DNA of 64,000 nucleotides, taken from assembly GCA_021773095.1 (NCBI GenBank), contig JAJFKR010000028.1:154905-218904 (forward strand). The letters run 5' to 3'. This document shows, piece after piece, positions 8,166-16,442 of this stretch. The first letter of the stretch is position 1. Each line of letters starts with the position of its first letter. The notes under the pieces are model-generated. The model was given only the letters and a program-made list of their open reading frames with translations. It was not told the DNA's origin and did no database searches. The position numbers were made by a program, and so were the translations under genes. This DNA comes from Woeseiaceae bacterium (GTDB lineage Bacteria; Pseudomonadota; Gammaproteobacteria; Steroidobacterales; Woeseiaceae).

Positions 8166-9015
8166 TCTGGTCAGCGCGAAGAGTGTATCCAAACATTTTG
8201 GCTCATTTACAGCCGTCGACGATGTTAGTTTCGAAATTGAAAGCGGCAAAATTCTCGGTCTGATCGGTCCGAATGGTGCTGGCAAAACGACATTGCTCAA
8301 GGCTTTACTGGGTTTAACCGATTGCGAGGGTCAGCTGTCGGTGATGGGTCTGGATCCGTTCCGGCAACGCAAGGAATTGATGCAAAACATCTGTTTCATT
8401 GCGGACGTCGCAGTACTTCCAAGGTGGATCAGGGTTACTCAATTACTCGATTACGTCGAAGCGATACATCCTAACTTCTCGCGTGCTCGTGCCGAAGAGC
8501 TGCTGCAACAAACCAAAATCATGGCTAAGTCCAAAGTTAAGGAATTATCGAAGGGCATGGTGACGCAGTTGCATCTTTCGATAATTATGTCGATCGACGC
8601 GAAACTCCTGGTTCTCGACGAGCCAACACTGGGTCTGGACATCCTGTTCCGAAAGGAATTCTACGCGAATCTGCTGAACGACTACTTCGACGAAGAACGC
8701 ACAATATTGGTGACGACGCATCAGGTCGAAGAGATCGAAAACCTGCTGACAGACATCATGTTTATCAATGACGGCAGGATCATCCTGAGCTCCTCGATGG
8801 AGGCGCTTCCGGGCACCTACATTGAGGTCGCTGCCTCCGGAGCGGATGCCGACAAAGCGAGAGGGCTGGCACCCATCGCGGAGGGTCAGATGTTCGGAAA
8901 GTCCGTGATGTTGTTTGAAGGCGTTAGTCGCGAGCATTTGGAAGGGCTCGGTGACCTGCGTACACCCTCGGTAGCTGATCTCTTCGTTGCGAAGGTCAAG
9001 GGAGCCAGAACATGA
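8158..9015 (+). CDS. ABC transporter ATP-binding protein (YtrB-like)
   Basis: The protein has 285 residues. The Walker A motif is GPNGAGKTT (37-45). The signature is the degenerate [13 protein letters not shown] instead of LSGGQ, as common in YtrB/CcmA-like ATPases. Walker B is [12 protein letters not shown] and the switch histidine is in [10 protein letters not shown]-terminal ~60-residue extension follows the nucleotide-binding domain. The gene overlaps both neighbours (GntR by 8 bases, permease by 4 bases), which indicates coupled translation and one export system in the inner membrane. The substrate is unknown. YtrA-linked systems often respond to cell-wall-active or membrane-active agents. 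Confidence 0.93.
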   Translation: MTSLVSAKSVSKHFGSFTAVDDVSFEIESGKILGLIGPNGAGKTTLLKALLGLTDCEGQLSVMGLDPFRQRKELMQNICFIADVAVLPRWIRVTQLLDYVEAIHPNFSRARAEELLQQTKIMAKSKVKELSKGMVTQLHLSIIMSIDAKLLVLDEPTLGLDILFRKEFYANLLNDYFDEERTILVTTHQVEEIENLLTDIMFINDGRIILSSSMEALPGTYIEVAASGADADKARGLAPIAEGQMFGKSVMLFEGVSREHLEGLGDLRTPSVADLFVAKVKGART

Positions 9016-9929
9016 TCACTCATCAACTGGCACTCGTAAAGCGTGAAATCTGGGAGCATCGCTCCATTTTTGTCACACCGATAGCCATCGCGATAATCGT
9101 CACGCTCGGTGTGTTGGCGATGGTGGTGTTTGTGTCCGGCTTTGCAGAAGAACTCCACCTGGCGATCTTTGGTGTGCAAAATATCGCTGGTGACGCAGAG
9201 CGCAAAGCCGCCCTGACAGGGTTCTTTCTGGGAACGTCATGGGTATTCCTTATTGCACTGGCGATTCTGACGGTCTTCTATTCACTCGATTCCCTGTACT
9301 CCGAACGCAAGGACAAAAGCATATTGTTCTGGCGCTCACTACCGGTGACCGATGCCGAAACTGTTATTTCCAAATTAATCATAGCAATTATCGTAATTCC
9401 GGTGGTTACCGTTATAGGAATTATCGGAACCCACATCATCAACCTGATCATTACGAGTATCTGGGTCTCGATGAAGGGTGGCGATGGCTGGATGTTGATC
9501 TGGGGCTCCGTGTCACTCGTCGATAACTGGCTTGCGGCATTCATAATCGTAATTACGAGTGGCATCTGGATGTCACCGTTTATCGGCTGGTTTCTGCTTG
9601 TATCGGCCTACACGAAACGCGCGCCACTATTAATGGCATTCATGCCCCTAATCCTGATCGGCTTGCTGGAAGGCATTATTCTACGAACGCACGTGTTCGC
9701 CGAGAATGTACTCGCACGCGGTGATGGCATACCGATTTTCCGTACCGTAGACATTGAAAAATTCTTCAACGAAGAACAATGGCGTCTTGGGGACGGAGCC
9801 ACCCGCCTGCTGGTGCACCTTGATATTGTGCAGTTTCTGACAAGTCCCGCTATGTGGGCTGGCGTGCTTGTATGTGGACTGCTTTCGACAGGCGCCATTT
9901 ACGTTCGCCGTTACCGCGACGAAAGTTAG
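9012..9929 (+). CDS. ABC transporter permease of the YtrA-type locus
   Basis: The protein has 305 residues and about six hydrophobic segments. The first is IAIAIIVTLGVLAMVVFV near the N-terminus and the last is near WAGVLVCGLLSTGAIYV, ending in a short positive tail (RRYRDES). The intracellular loop LYSERKDKSILFWRSLPVTD is the coupling-type motif found in ABC-2-like permeases. It is coupled by a 4-base overlap to the ATPase gene. No third, extracytoplasmic protein follows, so the two proteins probably form the complete transporter, possibly with the small exported protein upstream. Confidence 0.88.
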   Translation: MITHQLALVKREIWEHRSIFVTPIAIAIIVTLGVLAMVVFVSGFAEELHLAIFGVQNIAGDAERKAALTGFFLGTSWVFLIALAILTVFYSLDSLYSERKDKSILFWRSLPVTDAETVISKLIIAIIVIPVVTVIGIIGTHIINLIITSIWVSMKGGDGWMLIWGSVSLVDNWLAAFIIVITSGIWMSPFIGWFLLVSAYTKRAPLLMAFMPLILIGLLEGIILRTHVFAENVLARGDGIPIFRTVDIEKFFNEEQWRLGDGATRLLVHLDIVQFLTSPAMWAGVLVCGLLSTGAIYVRRYRDES

Positions 9930-9959
9930 AAGTCAGGTCGAATCCCTTAGTCAGCAATT

Positions 9960-10970
9960 TCAGGGCTTGCTGCGAATATCGAATTTTCGAAGCTTACCTC
10001 GAAACTGGTGATAACTAAGTCCTAACAAATCGGCCGCCAGGCGCTGGTTGAAGTGAGCTTTCGCAAGAGCAGCGTGCAACAAATTTACTTCGGTATCGAT
10101 CAGTCTCTGCGTCAGGTCAGCTGGTAACAACGGCGCACGCGGTGGCGTGGAAGGACGGTCTGCTACGGTCTTTGGCTCACTGATTTTGAAAGCCGTCTCA
10201 AATGGATCGAGTGCAAGTGTAGCGATGGGCTCATCCTGATCTTCTGACCTGTAAACAGATCTTTCGATCGTGAACTTGAGTTCACGCACATTGCCGGGCC
10301 ACCTATTACGCAGCAACGTAGAGGATGCCCGAGAACTAAATCCCGGAAAATAACTCCACTTGAGCTCGCTCGCCATATTGATCGCAAAGGCATTCGCCAG
10401 TGGCATGATGTCTTCTACCCGATCTCGCAAAGGCGGTACGGTGATGACATCAAAAGCAAGGCGGTCGAGCAGGTCCTCACGAAACCTCCCTTCAGATGCG
10501 AGTCGTTGCAGGTCGGCGTTGGTGGAGCCAACGATACGTACGTCGACGTGTAAGGTTTCGCCACCTCCTACACGCTGGACTTCGCCGTACTCAATGGTGC
10601 GCAGAATTTTTTCCTGCATGCGCAGGGAAATGGTTGCGAGCTCATCCAGAATAAGGGTGCCTCCGTCGGCACGTTCGAAATGGCCAATATGAGTCCTTGC
10701 TGCGCCAGTAAATGCGCCGGCCTCATGGCCAAATAATTCGGATTCAAGAATCGACTCGGTCAAAGCCGCGCAGTTGACCTTGACGACACGCTGTTCCCAG
10801 CGTTCAGAAAGAAAATGCAGCCGGGATGCGATGAGTTCCTTACCGGTGCCGCGCTCACCAACCACCAGTACCGGCTTGGAAAGCGGTGCGGCGCGCGAGA
10901 CGTGCTCCAGCATTTCCAGGAATACGGGCGCCTCGCCAATGATGGGTTGTGACTGCGGCGTTGAAGGCAT
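9960..10970 (-). CDS. pspF: PspF, sigma-54 enhancer-binding activator of the phage-shock operon
   Basis: The protein has 336 residues from the ATG at 10970; a start at 10997 is also open. The AAA+ domain shows Walker A GERGTGKE, the sigma-54 contact loop GAFTGA and Walker B GGTLILDELA. The C-terminal Fis-type helix-turn-helix reads NQRLAADLLGLSYHQFRGKLRKF. As in E. coli PspF there is no N-terminal receiver domain: activity is normally held down by PspA binding. The gene diverges from pspA, and the sigma-54 promoter at 11104-11119 lies between them. The AAA+ and HTH motifs resemble E. coli PspF along its whole length. Confidence 0.95.
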   Translation of the reverse strand: MPSTPQSQPIIGEAPVFLEMLEHVSRAAPLSKPVLVVGERGTGKELIASRLHFLSERWEQRVVKVNCAALTESILESELFGHEAGAFTGAARTHIGHFERADGGTLILDELATISLRMQEKILRTIEYGEVQRVGGGETLHVDVRIVGSTNADLQRLASEGRFREDLLDRLAFDVITVPPLRDRVEDIMPLANAFAINMASELKWSYFPGFSSRASSTLLRNRWPGNVRELKFTIERSVYRSEDQDEPIATLALDPFETAFKISEPKTVADRPSTPPRAPLLPADLTQRLIDTEVNLLHAALAKAHFNQRLAADLLGLSYHQFRGKLRKFDIRSKP

Positions 10971-11103
10971 TGGTGTATTTAGCCAAATAATAAGCAAAAT
11001 AGCGAATCATTAGCGTAATTCGCCAAACCTTGGGCGTCTGGCTGCAAGACCAAATCGTCATTTTAACGATTACAAACAACGACTTATATACAAGTCGAAC
11101 GAT

Positions 11104-11119
11104 TGGCACGAATGCTGCA
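11104..11119 (+). promoter_or_regulatory. Sigma-54 promoter of the psp operon
   Basis: TGGCAC-GAATG-CTGCA matches the -24/-12 consensus TGGCAC-N5-TTGCA with one mismatch. It lies about 40 bases upstream of the pspA start codon and next to pspF. Confidence 0.88.
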
Positions 11120-11159
11120 GTTATACAGACAGGTTTTACACACTATGAGAGGAACAGCC

Positions 11160-11846
11160 ATGGGCATTTTCACGAGATTCAGCGACATCGTGAACTCCAA
11201 TATCAACGCAATTTTGGATAAAGCGGAGGATCCGGAAAAGATCGTCCGTCTGATGATTCAGGAAATGGAGGACACGCTGGTCGAGGTTCGATCCGCAGCC
11301 GCTCGTTCCATTGCAGATAAAAAGGATCTTAATCGAAAGATAGAAATTTTCGATCGCGATCTGAATGACTGGGACCTAAAGGCAGAACTTGCGTTGCGCA
11401 AGGGACGCGAAGACCTGGCGAAAGCGGCTCTGGTCGAGAAATCGCGAGTTGCTGCCGCAGTTGACGTACTCAAGCAGGACTACCTGGCTGTAGACGAGGG
11501 TCTTGCAAAGCTTAACGAAGACATCGCGAGGCTGGAAGGCAAACTGCAGGACGCGAAGACGCGGCAGAAAGCGCTGCTGGCCAGGCACAAAACGGCAAAC
11601 AGCCGCTTAGCGGCAAGAAAAAAGATTCACGACTACAAAATCGATGACGCGATGGTGCGCTTTGAACAATACACAAGACGAATCGACGATGTAGAAGGCC
11701 GGGTCGAGGCCTATGATCTCGGCCTGCCGAAAGACCTGAATCACGAGTTCGCGAGTCTCGAAGCAGAAGAGTCTGTCAAAGAGGAGCTTGACGCACTAAA
11801 GCAACGCGTCGCGGCGAACCAAGCAGCACCTACGGAGGCTGAGTAG
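11160..11846 (+). CDS. pspA: PspA phage-shock protein
   Basis: The protein has 228 residues from the ATG at 11160, which has GAGAGGAAC five bases upstream. The track ORF begins earlier but inside the promoter. The sequence GIFTRFSDIVNSNINAILDKAEDPEKIVRLMIQEMEDTLVEVR is the classic PspA/Vipp1 N-terminus: an amphipathic membrane-binding helix then the start of the coiled coil. The remainder is almost entirely charged coiled coil (RLEGKLQDAKTRQKALLAR). PspA is an ESCRT-III-like membrane-repair protein that also inhibits PspF. It is the first gene of a psp operon followed by two PspC-domain proteins and a PspB-like protein. Confidence 0.95.
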   Translation: MGIFTRFSDIVNSNINAILDKAEDPEKIVRLMIQEMEDTLVEVRSAAARSIADKKDLNRKIEIFDRDLNDWDLKAELALRKGREDLAKAALVEKSRVAAAVDVLKQDYLAVDEGLAKLNEDIARLEGKLQDAKTRQKALLARHKTANSRLAARKKIHDYKIDDAMVRFEQYTRRIDDVEGRVEAYDLGLPKDLNHEFASLEAEESVKEELDALKQRVAANQAAPTEAE

Positions 11847-11882
11847 TCCAGTTGTGAAGGAGCAAACCTTGGAGGGACGAGA

Positions 11883-12176
11883 ATGAGTCGAGAAAACTGG
11901 AATATCAATTACGGACCGATGCGTGGCTTCTATCGCGACCGTGAGAATGGCTGGGTATTCGGTGTTTGCGCGGGAATCGCGGATCGCTTTAATTTCCGGG
12001 TCGGAACCGTCCGGGTCATTGCGATAATATCGTTGTTGTTGTTTTTCTGGTTGACTGCGGCACTCTATTTGGGTGCAACCGTACTGATCAGGGAAAAGCC
12101 TTTGGTTTACGCCGGACGCCATAGTGAGAACGAATTCTGGCATCGCTACAAGCGAGATCACTGGAGGCACTTATGA
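11883..12176 (+). CDS. Short PspC-domain protein (first copy)
   Basis: The protein has 97 residues. A PspC domain is visible: GFYRDRENGWVFGVCAGIADRFNFRVGTVRVIAII, followed by one hydrophobic helix (LLLFFWLTAALYLGATVLI). It has a basic tail (HRYKRDHWRHL) but no coiled coil after the helix. It overlaps the second PspC gene by 4 bases. In E. coli a single PspC senses membrane stress with PspB and releases PspF from PspA. Here two successive PspC-domain genes occur, and this one is the less conserved copy. Confidence 0.85.
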   Translation: MSRENWNINYGPMRGFYRDRENGWVFGVCAGIADRFNFRVGTVRVIAIISLLLFFWLTAALYLGATVLIREKPLVYAGRHSENEFWHRYKRDHWRHL

Positions 12177-12586
12177 CTACCATGGACGAATGGTCGGGCA
12201 AGCGTTTCTACAGGGACAGAGATCGTGCGGTCCTCGGCGGTGTTTGTGCCGGCCTCGCCGGTTATCTGGGATTCAATTTGAAGGTAACTCGAATCCTGGC
12301 TTTTATTGCATTTCTGACTGCGATGCCGGTTGCGGTGATCGCTTATTTGGCAGCGGTATTTTTGATACCGTCGGTATCACGCGGTGAGGATTACGTCGCG
12401 AAAGAACGGCCTTGCCGCAGACGGCGTAAGGAAGGTAAAAAGAAAGCGGAGGATTTGCAGCGAAAATCAACAATCGCTGATGATGTTAACCGGCGTTGTC
12501 AGTCGCTCGATGAGCGACTACGACAGCTGGAAAAACAGGTGACATCGAAACGCTTCCAACTCGATCAGGAACTGAGCAGGCTTTAA
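12173..12586 (+). CDS. pspC: PspC with C-terminal coiled coil (second copy)
   Basis: The protein has 137 residues. The PspC core is KRFYRDRDRAVLGGVCAGLAGYLGFNLKVTRILAFIAF with a hydrophobic helix (MPVAVIAYLAAVFLIPS). It is followed by a basic stretch (RPCRRRRKEGKKKAED) and a leucine-zipper-like C-terminal segment (SLDERLRQLEKQVTSKRF) that is the usual PspA/PspB interaction part. Its start overlaps the short PspC gene by 4 bases (ATGA). This copy has the canonical architecture and is the better candidate for the PspC of E. coli. Confidence 0.88.
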   Translation: MTTMDEWSGKRFYRDRDRAVLGGVCAGLAGYLGFNLKVTRILAFIAFLTAMPVAVIAYLAAVFLIPSVSRGEDYVAKERPCRRRRKEGKKKAEDLQRKSTIADDVNRRCQSLDERLRQLEKQVTSKRFQLDQELSRL

Positions 12587-12614
12587 GCAAAAGAATTAAT
12601 AAAGGGATACGTCA

Positions 12615-12833
12615 ATGAACACCATGTTTTGGGTCGTATGTATTGTTGCCATAGCAATTGGCGCTGACACCTATCAAAAGTACCTTAAGATGAAACACGA
12701 AAAAGAGAAACACGATCCGGAGCTCGAAGAGTCACTGGCAAAAATTGACAGGCTGGAGGAACGCATCCGGGTTCTCGAAAGAATTGTTACGGAGAGCAAA
12801 CATGACCTTGGTCGGGAGATCGATAATCTGTAG
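12615..12833 (+). CDS. PspB-like small membrane protein with coiled coil
   Basis: The protein has 72 residues: an N-terminal hydrophobic helix (MFWVVCIVAIAIGADTY) followed by a highly charged coiled coil (LEESLAKIDRLEERIRVLERIV). Size and topology match PspB, which partners with PspC. In E. coli the order is pspA-pspB-pspC. Here the PspB-like gene comes last, 28 bases after pspC. The first bases after the pspC stop contain a weak GGG ribosome site. Sequence identity to PspB is low, so the assignment rests on topology and operon position. Confidence 0.65.
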   Translation: MNTMFWVVCIVAIAIGADTYQKYLKMKHEKEKHDPELEESLAKIDRLEERIRVLERIVTESKHDLGREIDNL

Positions 12834-12859
12834 GCCGCTCTGTAGGCGACCTTGTCAGG

Positions 12860-13216
12860 TTACTTCGAACGGTCCCTGAATGCGCGAATCTCAATATTGA
12901 ATTGCTCTACTACTCGAGTTTGCTCTTCGACAGCAGCATTGTATTTCTTTTCGAACATGTCCTCGCGCTGTTTCTTGGCATCATCATCTGCGAGTGCCTG
13001 CAGCGCAACAACTTCGTCTGCCTCGATGCACGCCAGGTATTCCGTCATCTTTTCCTGATAGGCAGAAATTTTCTTTACGCCTTCCAGCATTTCCTGCTTC
13101 TCGGAGGAAGCGCCGTCCGGCATGTCTCCCGGTGGTGCCGGGTAATCGCAGGCTAGCGCAAGCGGCGCCACGAACATCAGAGCGGCGGAGAACAATATTC
13201 TTGTCATCGTAGTCAT
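12860..13216 (-). CDS. Small exported protein of unknown function
   Basis: The protein has 118 residues and a clear signal peptide (ILFSAALMFVAPLALA, followed by CDYPAPPGD). The Ala-Cys junction could be a lipobox (PLALAC) or an ordinary cleavage site. The mature part is helical and charged, with KISAYQEKMTEYLACIEADEV and KKQREDMFEKKYNAAVEEQ, and contains two further cysteines. It converges on the psp operon but is on the opposite strand, so shared regulation is not implied. No family recognised. Confidence 0.75.
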   Translation of the reverse strand: MTTMTRILFSAALMFVAPLALACDYPAPPGDMPDGASSEKQEMLEGVKKISAYQEKMTEYLACIEADEVVALQALADDDAKKQREDMFEKKYNAAVEEQTRVVEQFNIEIRAFRDRSK

Positions 13217-13303
13217 CGAGTCAACTTCTTCAGGTTTTACAGCAACGCTGTAGTTGGTAATTGTGTTTTGCCAATTTAAGCACGTTATTGAGCTTCAGAA
13301 AAG

Positions 13304-15754
13304 TCAGGCGAAGAGTGCGCGGTAGGTGTCTGTGCCCTCAGCCTGCGCCAGTAGCAGTTCAAGGTAGTTGTCAGAGTTCATTGGATCTCCGAACAACAGG
13401 CCTTGCACATACGTACAGTCCAGTTTCTGCAGAAAATTCAGCTGGGCCTCGTCTTCAACGCCTTCGGCCACCACGTCCATATTCATATTGCGGCCCATTT
13501 GTATGATCGTGTCGACAATCGTCGCATCGTCCGGATTATTTGCGATATTTCGGACGAACGACTGGTCGATTTTCAAGGTGCTTATCGGGAATTGCTGTAA
13601 CGCGCTGAGCGAAGAGTATCCAGTGCCGAAGTCATCAATAGCGAGATGTAAGCCGAGGCCGTACAGCTGATCGAGCATCTTAATCGTTCGCTCGGGGTTC
13701 TCCATCAGCGTTGTTTCGGTAATCTCCAATTCGAGTGATGTGGGTGACAGCTCGTGGCTCCGAAGTATGGAGCTGATACGGCTGATGAAATTACGCTGTC
13801 GTAATTGTCGTAGCGACAGATTCACCGAAACCCGACCTGGTGAGGCAACTGATCGTTGCCACAAACGGAAGTCTTCGCATACCTTGTCCAAAACCCATTC
13901 ACCAATATCAATGATGAGGCTGGAATCCTCCGCGATCGGAATAAAGTCAGCAGGCAGAATCAGGCCGCGCTCAGGGAGTTCCCAGCGGACCAGTGCCTCG
14001 GCCCCAAAAACTTCCCCGGTCTCCAGATTGTATTTTGGCTGATAGTGGACGAGCAGCTCATCACGTTCGAAAGCACGTTTCAACTTGCTCTTCGTCATCA
14101 GCCTTTCTACAGAAGCCTCGTTCATTTTAGGTGCGTAGAAAGAGAAAACATTGCCACCCGATTTTTTTGCGTGGTAAAGAGCAGCGTCGGCATTTCGGAT
14201 CAGGTCGATGACATTGGGTGCATCCTTTGGGTAGTAAGCAATACCCATGCTCGCGGTCATGAAAACTTCGTGACCTTGTACAAAAAACGGGTCAGCAAGG
14301 CGATCCAGCAGCTCTTGAGCGAGTTCACTGGTCTCTACAATACCGGTTTCGTCAGGCCGTAATTCACTGATTATGACAGCGAACTCATCGCCGGCCAGGC
14401 GGCCAATAGTCGAACGTTGTGGAAGTGCGTCTTTCAAGCGTTCCGCAACTGTTTCCAGAGTAGTGTCACCAGCCAGATGACCGAATGTATCGTTAATTTC
14501 TTTGAATTGATCGACGTCGATATAGAACAGACACAAGGACTTGCCAGCGCGCCGTGCGCGCGCGATTCCGCGTTGCAGTAAATGCTGAAATTGCATCCGG
14601 TTTGGTATTTTTGTCAACGGATCAATACGAGCAAGATAACGGATGCGTTTCTCTGCACGTTGTCGCTCGGTGATATTCTGCGCTGCGTATATTCGACTGG
14701 TCGGTACCTCGTCTTTATCTTCAACGACAGAGCACGTATACGAGACAGGGATCGACTCGCCGTACTTGCTCTCGAAAGATGCTTCTCTAGGCAGACCCGA
14801 GGGCGAGTCATCGGCCAAAGGTTGGCTCTTGTCGGTATCGACAATGTAGTCAATATTCGTGTCGAGCAACTCCACTTGCTCGTACCCAAGTAAACGAGTA
14901 GTTGCTGCGTTGATGCGAGTTATGATGCCGTCGTTATTGGTAACGATTACCGCTTCATTCATACTCGAAAGTATGCTGTCGACATAATCGCGCGAATGAG
15001 TTGTCTTGCGCAACCGATGGCGCATGTCGTTGAAAACTGCCGCCAGATCGCCGAGTTCATCCTGTCGCGACAAAAGTACGGGTTCTCCGAAGTCAGCGTC
15101 GCGCAGTCTTTCCGCCTGCACTTTGAGTTGACGTATGCGCCGTGTTTGATTGCGAACAACAAGCCATACAACAACACCGAGTAACAGCAAGGCAGCTAGC
15201 GTTCCCGCACCAGCCCATAAATAGCTGGCATGTCGGCTGGCAACCTCCGTGGTGGTTATCTCTTCCGTGAATTGGGCCGTTTCCGCATGTAGATCCGAAA
15301 GATCGAAAGCACCGCTCAGGACACCCGCTCGAACCTGATCAATAACCACGGGTTGTACGACAACCAGGCGCTGTGTAAACCAGCTCGTAACCGCCGCATC
15401 GGATAACGGCGGAATACTGCCCGCTTCGAACGATTGTTGGCTCGCGTTGACAAATCGCACACCGGCCAGATTTTCGTTCTCAATCAGAATGGTGTTCAGC
15501 GCCAGAAAAATGTCACCTACCTGGTCGCTGCTTGCGGCATCGTGAAGCGTATTCGCGGCTATCTGCAGCTGAGATTGCGCCTGTTGCTCGAAACTCGCTT
15601 CGGCCCGACTGATGTACCTGGACGAACTCGCATCGATGATTTGATTTGCGAGCCATTGATATTGGCCGTAAAAGACTGACAACATGACGCCGAACACGGC
15701 GATGCCAAGTACGACCGCAAGCAAAAACAAGCGAGGAGTTCTGTTGCCGATCAT
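13304..15754 (-). CDS. Membrane-bound PAS-GGDEF-EAL cyclic-di-GMP protein
   Basis: The protein has 816 residues. There is a transmembrane helix near residues 10-28, a periplasmic sensor region of about 150 residues and a second helix near 180-200 (GTLAALLLLGVVVWLVV). A HAMP-like linker and a PAS domain follow (about 255-370, with SILSSMNEAVIVTNNDGIIT). The GGDEF domain has the motif variant AGDEF (about 453-457) and the EAL domain has GAEALVRW (about 585-592), LEITETTL, IDDFGTGYSSL and VAEGVE. Both catalytic centres look usable, so net synthesis or breakdown of c-di-GMP is unclear. It is transcribed alone, away from the bactofilin gene upstream. Confidence 0.93.
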   Translation of the reverse strand: MIGNRTPRLFLLAVVLGIAVFGVMLSVFYGQYQWLANQIIDASSSRYISRAEASFEQQAQSQLQIAANTLHDAASSDQVGDIFLALNTILIENENLAGVRFVNASQQSFEAGSIPPLSDAAVTSWFTQRLVVVQPVVIDQVRAGVLSGAFDLSDLHAETAQFTEEITTTEVASRHASYLWAGAGTLAALLLLGVVVWLVVRNQTRRIRQLKVQAERLRDADFGEPVLLSRQDELGDLAAVFNDMRHRLRKTTHSRDYVDSILSSMNEAVIVTNNDGIITRINAATTRLLGYEQVELLDTNIDYIVDTDKSQPLADDSPSGLPREASFESKYGESIPVSYTCSVVEDKDEVPTSRIYAAQNITERQRAEKRIRYLARIDPLTKIPNRMQFQHLLQRGIARARRAGKSLCLFYIDVDQFKEINDTFGHLAGDTTLETVAERLKDALPQRSTIGRLAGDEFAVIISELRPDETGIVETSELAQELLDRLADPFFVQGHEVFMTASMGIAYYPKDAPNVIDLIRNADAALYHAKKSGGNVFSFYAPKMNEASVERLMTKSKLKRAFERDELLVHYQPKYNLETGEVFGAEALVRWELPERGLILPADFIPIAEDSSLIIDIGEWVLDKVCEDFRLWQRSVASPGRVSVNLSLRQLRQRNFISRISSILRSHELSPTSLELEITETTLMENPERTIKMLDQLYGLGLHLAIDDFGTGYSSLSALQQFPISTLKIDQSFVRNIANNPDDATIVDTIIQMGRNMNMDVVAEGVEDEAQLNFLQKLDCTYVQGLLFGDPMNSDNYLELLLAQAEGTDTYRALFA

Positions 15755-15846
15755 GTCGTCTTATTATTCGGCTGTAAGTCAGTGCTCAGTGTAGCACCTG
15801 AGGCACAGCCGGAAAGAATAGTGTCCGGATTGGACCAAATGCCGCT

Positions 15847-16242
15847 CTATTTGTCGCGTTTTTCAACGAATTCAAGGGGTTCGGACTGGCCGGTAGTTTT
15901 CATAACGCCTTCGACGACGGCGCCTTCAGCGACGGCGATAGCCTCACCGGTAACCGTCCCTGTGATTTTTGCTGTGTTGGTTATTTCGACCTTGCCTCTC
16001 GCGGTTATATCACCCTCGATGTGGCCGGCCACACTGACATTATCCGCCTGGATACTGCCCCGCCAGTAGCCGCTCTCCGCCAGTTGGACAGTGCCGTTGA
16101 TGTCACAGTCACCGGCGACTTCGCCATTGATCTGAAAGTGACCGCTACCGCTGATTTCACCATCGATTTTGCAACCTTCGTTGATCAGTGTTGCTTTGCC
16201 CGTCGATCGGTCGCGCATACGTCTTAGTTTGGATTCGCTCAT
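15847..16242 (-). CDS. Bactofilin (polymer-forming cytoskeletal protein)
   Basis: The protein has 131 residues. The central ~95 residues form a right-handed beta-helix of short hydrophobic repeats (CKIDGEISGSGHFQINGEVAGDCDINGTV... GKVEITNTAKITGTV) as in bactofilins such as CcmA and BacA. Short disordered ends flank it: a basic N-terminus (SKLRRMRDRSTGK) and a C-terminus LEFVEKRDK. Bactofilins polymerise without nucleotide and help organise cell shape and wall enzymes, often next to a peptidase M23 gene. None is present here. It is divergent from gshA. Confidence 0.93.
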   Translation of the reverse strand: MSESKLRRMRDRSTGKATLINEGCKIDGEISGSGHFQINGEVAGDCDINGTVQLAESGYWRGSIQADNVSVAGHIEGDITARGKVEITNTAKITGTVTGEAIAVAEGAVVEGVMKTTGQSEPLEFVEKRDK

Positions 16243-16391
16243 AGAGCCACAAGCTCCGCAGGTTATGGTTGGGTGATTACGGGCGAATATACCCTATTTC
16301 GAATTTTTCTCCCGATAACCGTAGCCGGGAAAGTGCTCCGTCGCGGTTCCGAACGATCGGCGTAGCGAAAATACACTTATTCGGCGCAGTT

Positions 16392-16442
16392 ATGGTAAAA
16401 CAGAGCGCGAATCTGGCGGCGGCGTTCGGGAAAATAATTTGA
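16392..16442 (+). other. Possible 16-codon leader peptide overlapping the gshA start
   Basis: An ATG at 16392 opens a short ORF (MVKQSANLAAAFGKII) whose TGA stop at 16440 overlaps the TTG start of gshA (TTGA). This is a coupling geometry, but no upstream Shine-Dalgarno of strength was seen and no attenuator hairpin is evident. It may be chance. Confidence 0.3.
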
